Source: Halorhabdus sp. CBA1104
GTDB taxonomy: Archaea; Halobacteriota; Halobacteria; Halobacteriales; Haloarculaceae
DNA: 64,000 nucleotides
Direction: 5' to 3'
Assembly (NCBI RefSeq): GCF_009690625.1
Contig: NZ_CP033878.1
Coordinates: 1,178,001 to 1,242,000, forward strand
Part shown: positions 43,869-53,206 of the stretch, one piece after another
Position numbering within the stretch: the stretch's first letter is position 1
Layout of the letters: each line of letters opens with the position of its first letter
Made by a program: the position numbers and the translations under genes
Notes under the pieces: generated by a model
Databases searched by the model: none
What the model was told of the DNA's origin: nothing
Seen by the model: only the letters and a program-made list of their open reading frames with translations

Positions 43869-46800
43869 CAGTCATCACCCTCCGTTGGGAACGAAGGGGT
43901 CGATGGTTTCGGCGGCGGCGACGCCCGCACGTCCTCGCCGTCTTCGAGCTGTTCCTCGACGACGGCGGCGAAGGCGTCGGGCATTACCTTCACGAACTGG
44001 GAGACGTAGGTGTCCCAGTCGGCCAAGATCTCCTCGGCGCGCTCGCTGTCGGTGTAGCGGGCGTGATTTTCGACCAGCCGCCGAACCATCTGGCGGTCGC
44101 GCTCGTCTAGTTCCGCAAGGTGGACCATATCGTGATTGACGCGTTGGTCGAAGTCACCAGCCTCGTCTAAGACGTAAGCCTCGCCGCCGGACATCCCGGC
44201 CCCGAAGTTCTTGCCCGTCTCGCCGAGGATCACGGCGACGCCGCCGGTCATGTACTCACAACCGTGATCGCCGACACCCTCGACGACGGTCTTGACGCCG
44301 GAGTTGCGGACGGCAAAGCGCTCGCCGGCCTGGCCGTTGAAGTAAGCCTCGCCGTCGGTTGCGCCGTACAGCGCAACGTTGCCGGCGAGAATGTTCTCAC
44401 TGGCCGCGTAGCCGGCTTCGGCCGGCGTCTCGACGATCAGTTTCCCGCCCGAGAGCCCCTTCCCGGCGTAGTCGTTGACGTCTCCCGTCATATCGATCGT
44501 CACGCCGGGGGCCAAGAACGCGCCGAACGATTGGCCACCGGTGCCGTCGAGATCGAGCCTGACGGTATCGTCTTCCAGTCCGTCTTCGCCGTGGGCCTTC
44601 GAGAGTTCGGCACTCAACATCGTACCGACGGTGCGATCCTCGTTGGTGACACGCGCCTCGATGTCGACGTCGTCGCCACGCTTGACGGCCGGCTGTGCCT
44701 GGGCGATGAAGTCGTTGTCGATCTTGTCGGCGAGCTTGTGATTTTGCCCCCGCGTCTTCCGGCGGTCGTCCTCGCTGTCGGGTCGCCAGAGCAGTTCCGA
44801 GAGGTCGACGTGCTGGGCGCGCGGGTGATCGACGTCTTTCTGTTGAAGGAAGTCGGTCTGACCGATCAACTCGTCCATCGTCTCGACACCGAGTTCGGCC
44901 ATGATCTCCCGCACTTCCCGGGCGATAAAGCGCATGTAGTTGGCGACGAATTCGGGGTCACCCGGGAAGTTGTCTCGCAGCTCCTCGTCCTGGGTCGCGA
45001 CGCCGACCGAGCAGGTGTTGCAGTGGCACTTCCGGAGCATCACACAGCCACAGGTGATCAGCGGTGCCGTCCCGAAGCCGTACTCCTCGGCCCCGAGCAG
45101 TGCCGCAATCGCGACATCGCGGCCGGTCTTGAGCCCGCCGTCGACCCGGACGCGGATACGCGACCGAAGGTCGTTGTCCAGCAGGATCTGGTTGGCCTCG
45201 GCGATGCCAAGTTCCCAGGGGAGGCCGGCGTTCTTGATCGAGGTCTTTGGCGAAGCCCCGGTCCCGCCCGACTGGCCCGAAATCAGAACGGCGTCAGCCT
45301 TGCCTTTGGCGACGCCCGCGGCGATGATCCCCACACCGGCCTCACTGACGAGCTTGACGTGGACGTCCGCGTCGCGATTCGCGCACTTCAGGTCGTGGAT
45401 GAGCTGGGCGAGATCTTCGATCGAGTAGATATCGTGATGGGGCGGCGGCGAGATGAGCGGGACGCCGGGCGTCGTCGAGCGTGTCTCGGCGATCAACTCG
45501 CTGACCTTCTCGCCGGGTAGGTGGCCGCCCTCGCCGGGCTTTGAGCCCTGGGCCATCTTGATCTCTAAGTGCTCGGCGTTGACGAGGTAGTTCGAGTCGA
45601 CACCAAAGCGGCCGGAAGCGACTTGCTTGTCCGCACACTCGCGTTCGGTCCCGAACCGGTCGGTCGGTTCCCCGCCCTCGCCCGTCGAGGCGAACCCGCC
45701 GACGCGGTTCATGCCCGCGGCGAGGGTCTCGTGGGCCTCCGGGCTGATCGACCCGAAGGACATCGAGGAACTGAAAAACCGTTGGGTGATCTCCTCGACG
45801 GGTTCGACGTCTTCGATCGGGATCGACTCCCGGTGGTCGGTGTCAAAGTCGAGCAAGCCCCGCAGGGTCTGGAGGCGCTCGTTTTGCTCGTTGATCATCC
45901 CCGCAAACTCCTGGTAGGCCTCGTAGTCGCCGTGATTGGTGGCGTACTGGAGTTTGCCGATCGTGTTGGGGTTCCACTGGTGGAACTCCCCGTCCCGTCG
46001 CCAGTACAGTTCCCCACCCTGCTCGAGTTCGAGATTGCCAGCCACCGACGCCTCGAAGCCGTTCTGGTGGCGTTCGAGGACGTCTGCTTCCAGTTGTTCG
46101 AGGCCGATACCGTCGGTCCGATTTTCCGTTCCCTCGAAGTATTCGGCGACGAAATCGCTGTCCAGGCCGACAGCTTCGAAGATTTGGGCACCCTTGTAAC
46201 TCTCCAGGGTCGAAATGCCCATCTTGGCCATGACCTTCTGGATACCGTCTTCGATGGCGTGGCGGTACTGCGCTAAGGCCGTCTCTCGGTCGACCTCGAG
46301 CGTGCCGTCGTAGACGAGTTCCGCGATCGATTCGTAGGCCAGGTACGGCGTCACGGCGTCGGCACCGTATCCCACCAGCGTCGCAAAGTGGTGGACGGCG
46401 TTTGGTTGGCCGCTTTCGAGGACGATGCCAGCGTGCGTTCGGAGCCCCTCACGGACCAGGTGGTGGTGGACGCCGCCGACCGCGAGCAGGCTCGGGATCG
46501 GGACCCGATCCGGGCCGGTCGCTGCGTCCGAGAGGATGACGATTTCGGCCCCGTCTTCGATCGCCTCGCGAGCGGCGGTGCGGACATCTTCGACGGCCGC
46601 TTGCAAGTCAGTCTCGTCGGGATCGTAGGTGATGTCGACCGATTCGGACCGGATACCGTTTGCCTCGATGTCGGCGATTTTGGCGTGTTCGTCCCGTGAG
46701 AGAATCGGCGAATCCAACGCCAGCTGCCGGCAGTGCTCGGGTGTCTCGGCGAGCAGGTTGTTCTGGCGGCCAATGTGTTGTTGGAGCGAGGTGACCGTCT

Positions 46801-48400
46801 CCTCGCGGATGTAGTCGATCGGCGGGTTCGACACCTGGGCGAACAGTTGCTTGAAGTACGTAAAGAGGGTCTTGTTCCGACTCGAAAGGACCGACAGCGG
46901 GGTGTCGTTACCCATCGCGCCGATCGGGTCTTTGCCTTCGGCAGCCATCGGCTCGATCAAGCGCTCGACGTGATCGAGCGTGTACCCGAAGGCACGCTGG
47001 TAGGTGGTAATGTCTTCCTCGACGTAGCTTGGCGGCTCGACGTCGCCGGGGTCGACGTCCGCGAGCGTGACGCGGTTCGCTTCGAGCCAGTCGCCGTATC
47101 GGTCGTCGGTCAAGCGATCGAAGATCTCGTCGTCGGGGACGATCCGCCCTTCCTCGGTGTCGGCGTAGAACATCTGACCCGGTTCGAGGCGATCTTTGCG
47201 CTCGACCCGCGAGGGGTCGACCTCGATCGCACCGGTCTCGCTGGACATAACCAGCCGATCGTCCTCGGTGACGAGGTACCGACAGGGACGCAGGCCGTTC
47301 CGATCGAGAATCGCACCGACGTTTTGCCCGTCGGTAACGGCCACGAGCGCGGGGCCGTCCCAGGGCTCGTTGATGGTCGAGTGATACTGATAGAAGTCTT
47401 CGCGGTCGGCCGCGAGTGTCGGCGACTCCTCCCAGGCCTCGGGTACGAGCATCCGCAAGGCGTGGGGCAGCGACCGGCCACCTTCGACGAGCAATTCGAG
47501 AACGTTGTCGAGGACGGCCGTGTCACTCTGGCCCTCTTCAGTAATCGGTTTGAGCTTCTCGATGTCGTCGCCAAACACCGGGCTTTCCAGATCGGCTTCC
47601 CGAGCCTGCATCCAGTTGAGGTTCCCGCGAAGGGTGTTGATCTCGCCGTTGTGGATGATGTTCCGATAGGGATGGGCGAGCTCCCAGGCACCCAGGGTGT
47701 TCGTCGAAAACCGCGAGTGGACGAAGACGAGGCTGGTCTCGACGCGCTCATCGGAGAGATCTTCGTAGTAGGTCCGAACCTGCGCGTTGGTCAACAGCCC
47801 CTTGTAGACGAGCTTCTGGCGATCGAGCGAGCAGATATAGAACCGGTCGTGGCCGGCAGGTTCGGTCGATTCGACCCGGTTCTCGATGACGTTCCGGAGC
47901 ACGTACAGCGCCGTATCGAGTTCCTCAGTGGAGAGATTCGCTTGCGGTCGAACGAAAAACTGCTGGACGTCTGGTTCACTGTCCAGCGCTGTTTCCCCGA
48001 GTCCTTCGTTGTCGGTCGGCACCGAGCGCCAGGCGACGACCTCGAACCCCTCGTCGACGACGGCAGCCTCGATGGTCGCTCGGAGCTCGTCGGTCGAACG
48101 GTCCTTGGGAAAGAACACCTGCCCGACACCGTAGTCGTCGAAGTCGCCGAGCCCATCGATCTCCTCAGCGAAGAAGCCATGTGGCTTTTGAATCATGATC
48201 CCGGCCCCGTCACCGGTGTTTTCCTCTGCCCCCCGTGCGCCCCGGTGGTCGAGGTTCTCCAGCAGCGAGAGGCCATCCGAGATGATTTCGTGTTCCTTCT
48301 CACCTGAGAGGTTGAGGAGGACGCCGACGCCACAGTTTGCCTTCTGGGCGGTGGCGTCGGCAAGCCCCCGCTCGGAGACAGATGCGTTTGGATCGCTCAT
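43868..48400 (-). CDS. gltB: Glutamate synthase large subunit
   Basis: 1510 residues from MSDPNASVSE. The class II glutamine amidotransferase starts at Cys23 in KANCGVGVLLNLSG, so a 22-residue propeptide should be removed. Further domains: central domain (~430-770), FMN-binding synthase barrel with [3Fe-4S] cysteines CGCVMLRKCHCNTCSVG, and C-terminal GXGXG beta helix (GGEAYVLDEAGDF). Ammonia released from glutamine travels to the FMN site. First gene of gltBD. A TATA box sits 27 bases before the ATG. Confidence 0.96.
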   Translation of the reverse strand: MSDPNASVSERGLADATAQKANCGVGVLLNLSGEKEHEIISDGLSLLENLDHRGARGAEENTGDGAGIMIQKPHGFFAEEIDGLGDFDDYGVGQVFFPKDRSTDELRATIEAAVVDEGFEVVAWRSVPTDNEGLGETALDSEPDVQQFFVRPQANLSTEELDTALYVLRNVIENRVESTEPAGHDRFYICSLDRQKLVYKGLLTNAQVRTYYEDLSDERVETSLVFVHSRFSTNTLGAWELAHPYRNIIHNGEINTLRGNLNWMQAREADLESPVFGDDIEKLKPITEEGQSDTAVLDNVLELLVEGGRSLPHALRMLVPEAWEESPTLAADREDFYQYHSTINEPWDGPALVAVTDGQNVGAILDRNGLRPCRYLVTEDDRLVMSSETGAIEVDPSRVERKDRLEPGQMFYADTEEGRIVPDDEIFDRLTDDRYGDWLEANRVTLADVDPGDVEPPSYVEEDITTYQRAFGYTLDHVERLIEPMAAEGKDPIGAMGNDTPLSVLSSRNKTLFTYFKQLFAQVSNPPIDYIREETVTSLQQHIGRQNNLLAETPEHCRQLALDSPILSRDEHAKIADIEANGIRSESVDITYDPDETDLQAAVEDVRTAAREAIEDGAEIVILSDAATGPDRVPIPSLLAVGGVHHHLVREGLRTHAGIVLESGQPNAVHHFATLVGYGADAVTPYLAYESIAELVYDGTLEVDRETALAQYRHAIEDGIQKVMAKMGISTLESYKGAQIFEAVGLDSDFVAEYFEGTENRTDGIGLEQLEADVLERHQNGFEASVAGNLELEQGGELYWRRDGEFHQWNPNTIGKLQYATNHGDYEAYQEFAGMINEQNERLQTLRGLLDFDTDHRESIPIEDVEPVEEITQRFFSSSMSFGSISPEAHETLAAGMNRVGGFASTGEGGEPTDRFGTERECADKQVASGRFGVDSNYLVNAEHLEIKMAQGSKPGEGGHLPGEKVSELIAETRSTTPGVPLISPPPHHDIYSIEDLAQLIHDLKCANRDADVHVKLVSEAGVGIIAAGVAKGKADAVLISGQSGGTGASPKTSIKNAGLPWELGIAEANQILLDNDLRSRIRVRVDGGLKTGRDVAIAALLGAEEYGFGTAPLITCGCVMLRKCHCNTCSVGVATQDEELRDNFPGDPEFVANYMRFIAREVREIMAELGVETMDELIGQTDFLQQKDVDHPRAQHVDLSELLWRPDSEDDRRKTRGQNHKLADKIDNDFIAQAQPAVKRGDDVDIEARVTNEDRTVGTMLSAELSKAHGEDGLEDDTVRLDLDGTGGQSFGAFLAPGVTIDMTGDVNDYAGKGLSGGKLIVETPAEAGYAASENILAGNVALYGATDGEAYFNGQAGERFAVRNSGVKTVVEGVGDHGCEYMTGGVAVILGETGKNFGAGMSGGEAYVLDEAGDFDQRVNHDMVHLAELDERDRQMVRRLVENHARYTDSERAEEILADWDTYVSQFVKVMPDAFAAVVEEQLEDGEDVRASPPPKPSTPSFPTEGDD

Positions 48401-48423
48401 TGTGGACCTAGTTCGTGGATATA

Positions 48424-48430
48424 CGCATAA
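48424..48430 (-). promoter_or_regulatory. TATA box of gltBD
   Basis: Minus-strand GTTTATG centred about 27 bases before the gltB ATG: a leaderless-type promoter. Confidence 0.5.
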
Positions 48431-48613
48431 ACAATCGGGTTGCGTGCAGGAATTGCGCGCCCATCTCACGTACTCGGACGTGTGCCCTAGTTTCTCGTCG
48501 GGAGTCCACCGATCGTCCCGTTTCGATCGTGGCTCTCGCTGGATTGTCCAGAAACATTCTCGCTGCGGAGAAAACAGCATTATCAACCGGGAAAATCCCC
48601 AACACTCGGCCAC

Positions 48614-49078
48614 TCAACGGTCCAGTGATTTCGTCATCGTCTCGGCAGGCAGGCCGCGCCACTCCGTGGCCGATGAGTGTTCGTAGCCGTTCGCTTCGAA
48701 GAACTCGAAGGCAATCGTCGGTACTGCAGCCCGAACGGACTGGGCGCCAGCCTGCCCCATCTGCGCTTCGATCCGCTGCAGGAGGACGGTCCCGAAGCCT
48801 TCGCGCTCGTACTCGGGGCTCGTGAAGATCCCCCGAACGACCCCCGCATCGGCGGAGAAGACGGCGTAGCTCACTGGCGTGATGGGCGTCTCAGCGACGA
48901 GCACTGTCGTCGCGTCTTCGTCGATCCAGGCCTCGAGGGGGTCGTCGGTCCCAACGACTAAATCAGCGTAGACGTCACGATCGTAGACGTCGCTACAGCT
49001 GGCCTCGATTGCCTGACTGCGAAGGATCCGAAGTCCGGGCACGTCCCCACGCTCGGCCGCTCGTACGGTGACATCCAT
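48614..49078 (-). CDS. GNAT-family N-acetyltransferase
   Basis: 154 residues. Acetyl-CoA loop EYEREGFGTVLLQRIE (R/Q-x-x-G-x-G/A variant) after strand GIFTSPEY; start VRAAERGDVPGLRILR is a typical GNAT opening and FFEANGYEHSSATEWRG the closing region. Substrate unknown. 213 bases upstream of gltB on the same strand, with no sign of co-transcription since the gltB TATA box lies between. Confidence 0.85.
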   Translation of the reverse strand: MDVTVRAAERGDVPGLRILRSQAIEASCSDVYDRDVYADLVVGTDDPLEAWIDEDATTVLVAETPITPVSYAVFSADAGVVRGIFTSPEYEREGFGTVLLQRIEAQMGQAGAQSVRAAVPTIAFEFFEANGYEHSSATEWRGLPAETMTKSLDR

Positions 49079-49425
49079 TCGTCTGTCCCACCAGTAGCCA
49101 CCCGAAACGTAAAATCACCATGCCGGCAGCGACGACCCGCTCGTGGCCACGAGGGAGACGACTCACCGCCGGACATTCGTCTCCAGTCTGCCGATTGTCC
49201 GACCCAAGTCTGACGGTGATTTATATGCAGTCCACAGCGACGATGTGACGGGGGCACCCGAAACGTCACACGCTCCCCTTCCCTTCGTTCTGAGACCGTG
49301 CCGATCGACGAAACTCACCGTCGCTGCGTTCAGCCGTGCGAAGAGTAAGGGAACGCTTTTGATTGCTCTTGTCGAACAGTGTTCCAGATTACGGCCCTCG
49401 AAGCCAGTTGTGCCCTCCAGAAAGC
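49079..49425. other. Divergent region between GNAT and CHAT genes
   Basis: No gene seen. A TATA-like TTATAT at 49221-49226 is followed by an inverted repeat TGTGACG (49244-49250) / CGTCACA (49264-49270). From there to the CHAT ATG are more than 150 bases, so either the CHAT mRNA has a long leader or another start is used closer to the gene. The repeat arms resemble an operator. Confidence 0.45.
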
Positions 49426-51555
49426 ATGGACGCCGACGCATCGTTGCCACAGCCGCGATACGAATTGCTCGACGGACCCCCGGGTATCCGATTCGTCGAT
49501 CCGATCGATGGCGGCCAGTTCTCACTGTTTACCCAAGCGCCGTGTGAGCCAGTCGAGCGATCGACGGACGCCCTCCCGATACCGATCGACACAGCCATCG
49601 AGATCGGTACACCGACGCTTCAGACGCCGTATCTCGTCGGCGTCTGGGTTCGGGACAGTGAGTTTACGCTCGTCGATCAGTGTACGGGTGGTGAGACCGT
49701 TTCCCTGGAGCACGGGGAGTATATCGTCGAGTTCTCGGCCGTCCAGTTGAAGGTGTATCTCGGGGTCGAGGGTCCCTTCGAGATCGATGCGACCGGCGAG
49801 GCAGTGACGTTTTCGTTCGAGCAGGCGTCTGAGGTGGTTCTGGGCGTTCGCTCGTATCACGAGCAGCCAGCCCGTACGATCACGACGACAACGGATCCGC
49901 GTGACCTGATGCACGCAATCTCGCAATTTCGTGCGTCGTTGCTGACCAGGAGTCCCGAACGTTCGTTCCCGACCTTACGTGGGCACCCACCGTTGCTCGA
50001 ACTCGGCGAAGAACTATCCATCCCGGCCGGTTCGGCCCTCTCGGAGCCATCGGCCTTTATCGAAGTACCAGTCAGATGGGATCGCATATTGCCCGTCACG
50101 TCGCTGGCGTATTATTTGGATGGGGCAGTAGTTCCCGGCCGGGAGCCGCGACTGGTTGTCGATGGTGAGACGTTTCCCCTCAGTGGTCCGGCGGGATTCG
50201 AACAACGCGTCGAAGCCATTCTCAAACACGTCTTCGCGCTCGATTGCATCACGCGCACCGAAGGTCTGTACGACGTCGAGTTGCACGAACGCTCACTCAT
50301 CGAAGACCGGGTTACCCTCGACTTTGCCGAACTGTACGACGCCCCGATCGCCGACCGAATCTCGGCGTACATGGACGTTCCCTTCGACGTCGTTGCACCG
50401 GCAGTCCCCGAGTGGAAACTGACAGCCGATGTCGAGCCCGATCCAGACAATATCCCGGTATTGCCGTTCCTGGCCTCTGATCTCGCCGTTATCCGAGTGC
50501 CAGAAAGCGACGACATCGAATCTCGCACCATCGAAGACACGTCGCCGGACATCGAGACGTTCTTCCGGGAAGATCCAGTCTTGGTCCGTGGACAGACGAG
50601 TGTCGACCGCTCGAGCGCCACGCCCGAGGGCGCGTCAATCTCGGATCGGGTGTTCCACCCGGAGCCCACCGACAGCCTGATACAGACGTTCGTCGGTGAG
50701 GGGATCCCGGTGGGCGCGACGAAGATGACCCCCACGGCGTTTCGCCGACGGCTGGCGTACGAACCAGCCGAACCTGGGCGGATCCAGATCGACGTCGTGA
50801 ACAACGAGACAGCGATGAGCGAGGAGTCGGCCGTCTCTGACGTTTACGGGACCCGCGAGTGGATCGACTTCGACATTTCTGTCCACACGGAACTGACGAA
50901 AGCGGAACTCACCGAGGTCCTCGAAACCGAGACGGACTTCTTCCACTACATCGGTCACGTCGAGGACGAGGGCTTTCGCTGTGCGGACGGCCACTTGGAT
51001 GCGGAAACGCTGTCCGACATAGACGTCGGGGCGTTCCTGCTCAACGCCTGCAGGTCCTACGACCAGGGACGGGCGCTCGTCGACGCCGGCGCGCTCGGCG
51101 GCATCGTCACGCTGGCGAACGTGCCCAACCCCACGGCCACCGAGATCGGAAAGAACCTGGCGCGGTTGTTGAATACTGGGTTCTCGATCGCGAATGCGCG
51201 TTCAGTACTGGGGGAAGATGAAAAGTTAGCAAACCGATATTTAGTAATAGGTGACGGAAATGCGAATATCGTGAAGAGTAAGATTGGAAGTCCTGTTCTT
51301 ATGCAGATTACTGCAACATCGGATGAAACGATCAATTACGATATCAGGGGGTTTCCATCTCCCAACCACTCGGTGGGTGGATTAAGAACCTGGAATGTTG
51401 ATCTCCCCGTTGGAAATTGTATCAGCCCGATGTATATTACGGATATTGAGATTACAAAAGAGAAATTTAGACGTATCTGCGAAAAAAATGATTCTCCACT
51501 AATTTTTGACAGTGAATTGGTGTGGAGTACCGAGTTCCTAAACGGTCGAATTTAA
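49426..51555 (+). CDS. CHAT-domain (caspase-like) cysteine protease, haloarchaeal type
   Basis: 709 residues. The C-terminal half is a CHAT domain: catalytic His511 in FFHYIGHVEDEGFRC and Cys542 in FLLNACRSYDQGRALVDAGA, followed by GGIVTLANVPNPTATEIG, spacing 31 residues as in caspase-like enzymes. The N-terminal ~480 residues are beta-rich, without TPR repeats and without a recognised domain; they may sense a signal. No signal peptide or membrane helix. The last ~115 residues are encoded by DNA near 40% GC while the rest is near 60%, a sharp break inside the gene. The stop overlaps the convergent 46-residue membrane-protein gene. Confidence 0.78.
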   Translation: MDADASLPQPRYELLDGPPGIRFVDPIDGGQFSLFTQAPCEPVERSTDALPIPIDTAIEIGTPTLQTPYLVGVWVRDSEFTLVDQCTGGETVSLEHGEYIVEFSAVQLKVYLGVEGPFEIDATGEAVTFSFEQASEVVLGVRSYHEQPARTITTTTDPRDLMHAISQFRASLLTRSPERSFPTLRGHPPLLELGEELSIPAGSALSEPSAFIEVPVRWDRILPVTSLAYYLDGAVVPGREPRLVVDGETFPLSGPAGFEQRVEAILKHVFALDCITRTEGLYDVELHERSLIEDRVTLDFAELYDAPIADRISAYMDVPFDVVAPAVPEWKLTADVEPDPDNIPVLPFLASDLAVIRVPESDDIESRTIEDTSPDIETFFREDPVLVRGQTSVDRSSATPEGASISDRVFHPEPTDSLIQTFVGEGIPVGATKMTPTAFRRRLAYEPAEPGRIQIDVVNNETAMSEESAVSDVYGTREWIDFDISVHTELTKAELTEVLETETDFFHYIGHVEDEGFRCADGHLDAETLSDIDVGAFLLNACRSYDQGRALVDAGALGGIVTLANVPNPTATEIGKNLARLLNTGFSIANARSVLGEDEKLANRYLVIGDGNANIVKSKIGSPVLMQITATSDETINYDIRGFPSPNHSVGGLRTWNVDLPVGNCISPMYITDIEITKEKFRRICEKNDSPLIFDSELVWSTEFLNGRI

Positions 51556-51692
51556 GGGCCTAAAGTAACATCTGCGAAGTCGGCCGAGGCCGCGCCCATC
51601 TGTGTCAACAACACGAGCAGCATGAACAGGACGCCGATTAGTCGCGGGTGCTTTGCCAGGAAGGCCGTTTCCGCCGATTCTGATTGGCTCAT
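51552..51692 (-). CDS. 46-residue single-span membrane protein (DUF7503-like)
   Basis: Start MSQSESAETAFLAKHPRLIG, then the helix VLFMLLVLLTQMGAASA and a short acidic end DFADVTLGP. I recall very similar tiny haloarchaeal proteins catalogued as DUF7503 (pattern K/E-x-P-x-h-I-G-V-L-F..h..L.Q.G.A.A). The gene is convergent with the CHAT protease and the two stop codons overlap. It is too short for automatic gene calling in many pipelines. Role unknown; a substrate, sensor or membrane-active partner of the protease is possible. Confidence 0.65.
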   Translation of the reverse strand: MSQSESAETAFLAKHPRLIGVLFMLLVLLTQMGAASADFADVTLGP

Positions 51693-51944
51693 GGCCGCCT
51701 ACGGGTTTTTCCAAAAGTCATAGTGTATTTCTAAAGGTATTTAATACTAATATAATTAATATAAATGCAAGATTCGTATAGGATATCCAGCTAATCCACC
51801 CAATGTGACAGTATCCCTACTATTTTCAATTATATAAGAGCGAAATGGGGGGTGCCGAAAGGTTCTTAATTGTTAGTAATGTAATCGATCGCAAGGACCA
51901 GGGATGACCGAAAAACGCGCAATTCGAAGACGAGAGGGGCACAC

Positions 51945-52535
51945 GTGAGCGACGATCACGCGCCGAAGGGTGGCGACGGGACGGCAGCAAATGTGCTCTG
52001 TGCGTGCCCAGCCATCGGGAACGCGAAATCCGATCACTGCCGGGACTTGCTGACGCGGTCCGGACAGCCAGGGACAATTCTTGGCGTGACGATCGCCTCC
52101 TCACCCGGGGAGCGCATGAGTGAGTGGAGTGGCGTGATCGATCCCGTGCAAACCGACCTCTCGTTTATCAACGTCTCCGATGGCGGCCGGTCGGCAGCCA
52201 TGTCGGCTGACGGATTTGGCGGCCAGCACGGCGCGATGGTCAACATGGTCGAAATCGACAGCGTTGACCTCCAGCAGCTCGGGACCCAGATCACAACGCA
52301 GCTCGATGAAGCAACAACCGAGCCGGTGGTGCTCTGTCTGGACTCGCTGACGGATCTGTTACAGTTCGGATCCGAGCAGACGATCCATCGCTTCCTCAAC
52401 GTCATCACGACGCGGGTTGGAGAGGCCGACGCGATCGCCCACTACCATATCGATTCAGAAGGCCACCCCGCCGCGACGATCGAGACGCTGACGCCGCTGT
52501 TCGACACCACAATCCAGGGAAACGAATCGCTGTAA
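51945..52535 (+). CDS. KaiC/RecA-like protein without P-loop (DUF7504-like)
   Basis: 196 residues, GTG start at 51945; a 14-codon frame from ATG 51904 ends across this start. Walker-B-like strand VVLCLDSLTDLLQFGSEQ and the following RFLNVITTRVGEADAIAHYH match the KaiC/RecA fold, but the N-terminal P-loop is replaced by CACPAIGNAKSDHC, which lacks GKT/S. So it probably binds rather than hydrolyses nucleotides. Similar haloarchaeal proteins (recalled as DUF7504) sit next to sensory and HalX genes, as here. Confidence 0.65.
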   Translation: MSDDHAPKGGDGTAANVLCACPAIGNAKSDHCRDLLTRSGQPGTILGVTIASSPGERMSEWSGVIDPVQTDLSFINVSDGGRSAAMSADGFGGQHGAMVNMVEIDSVDLQQLGTQITTQLDEATTEPVVLCLDSLTDLLQFGSEQTIHRFLNVITTRVGEADAIAHYHIDSEGHPAATIETLTPLFDTTIQGNESL

Positions 52536-52624
52536 GTCACAGTCAAGAGAGGACGTTTCTGTCACACGCACGCAGATCGAAGTGCCCGATCATTTTTGTC
52601 CTCGCCAGGGTATGCTTCGGTACG

Positions 52625-53155
52625 ATGGCCGCGCCGCCCGACGTCGTGTTGGTATACGCACCCGACGAGACGAAGCGTCGATCGATCACGACGGCCCTTC
52701 GAGACCGCTGGTCGGTCCGAACTGCCACAACGCCAGAGGCAGCCGCCAGCAGTCTCGACGAGACGATCGCCGTGGTCGTCGGGACCGACGGCACCAGTAT
52801 CGAAGACCCCCGCACGAACAGCCCCAGCGAGTGCGATCACATACAATTACTGTGGCTCGCCAGCAGCGAGGCCGAGGTCCCAGCCAGCGGCGGCAACGTG
52901 CTTGCTGACGATGTTTCAGCGGATGCGCTTCGACAGACCGTCGCTCGACTCCATCGACGCGCGCGGTACGATCGACTGCTCACGACGTGTTACGAATTGT
53001 CCCGTGCGCGAAGCGAAGCGAAAGCGGATGAGTCGGCGTCGGCGGAAGATATCGCGGCGGGCGATCGTGAACTCGAATCGGTACAGCGCGACCTGGACGA
53101 ACTCACAGCGGAGTTAAACGACGTCGAGGCGTTCGACGTGGCACTCGACGAGTAA
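52625..53155 (+). CDS. Degenerate receiver with HalX domain
   Basis: 176 residues. N-terminal ~105 residues have a receiver-like strand-helix rhythm (VVLVYAPDETKRRSITTAL, IAVVVGTDG, HIQLLWLASS) but the acidic pair and the phosphorylated Asp are not in place. After it ARYDRLLTTCYELSRARSEA is the HalX core (R-Y-D-x2-L-x7-L), then a charged coiled-coil-like helix ending DE. HalX domains are found only in haloarchaeal response-regulator-like proteins. Probably a phosphorylation-independent adaptor. 89 bases after the KaiC-like gene on the same strand. Confidence 0.7.
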   Translation: MAAPPDVVLVYAPDETKRRSITTALRDRWSVRTATTPEAAASSLDETIAVVVGTDGTSIEDPRTNSPSECDHIQLLWLASSEAEVPASGGNVLADDVSADALRQTVARLHRRARYDRLLTTCYELSRARSEAKADESASAEDIAAGDRELESVQRDLDELTAELNDVEAFDVALDE

Positions 53156-53206
53156 CCAGTCGTTGAGAAGTCAAACGGCCCGAATCCGACTGCGACGACG
53201 GGCCTC

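Noticed and set aside
46733-48307. 524-codon plus-strand frame
   Set aside because: Antisense shadow of gltB.
48614-49078. GNAT gene as part of the gltBD operon
   Set aside because: A clear TATA box immediately before gltB lies between them.
51904-51948. 14-codon frame ending across the GTG of the KaiC-like gene
   Set aside because: Arg-rich, no conservation evidence; probably chance.
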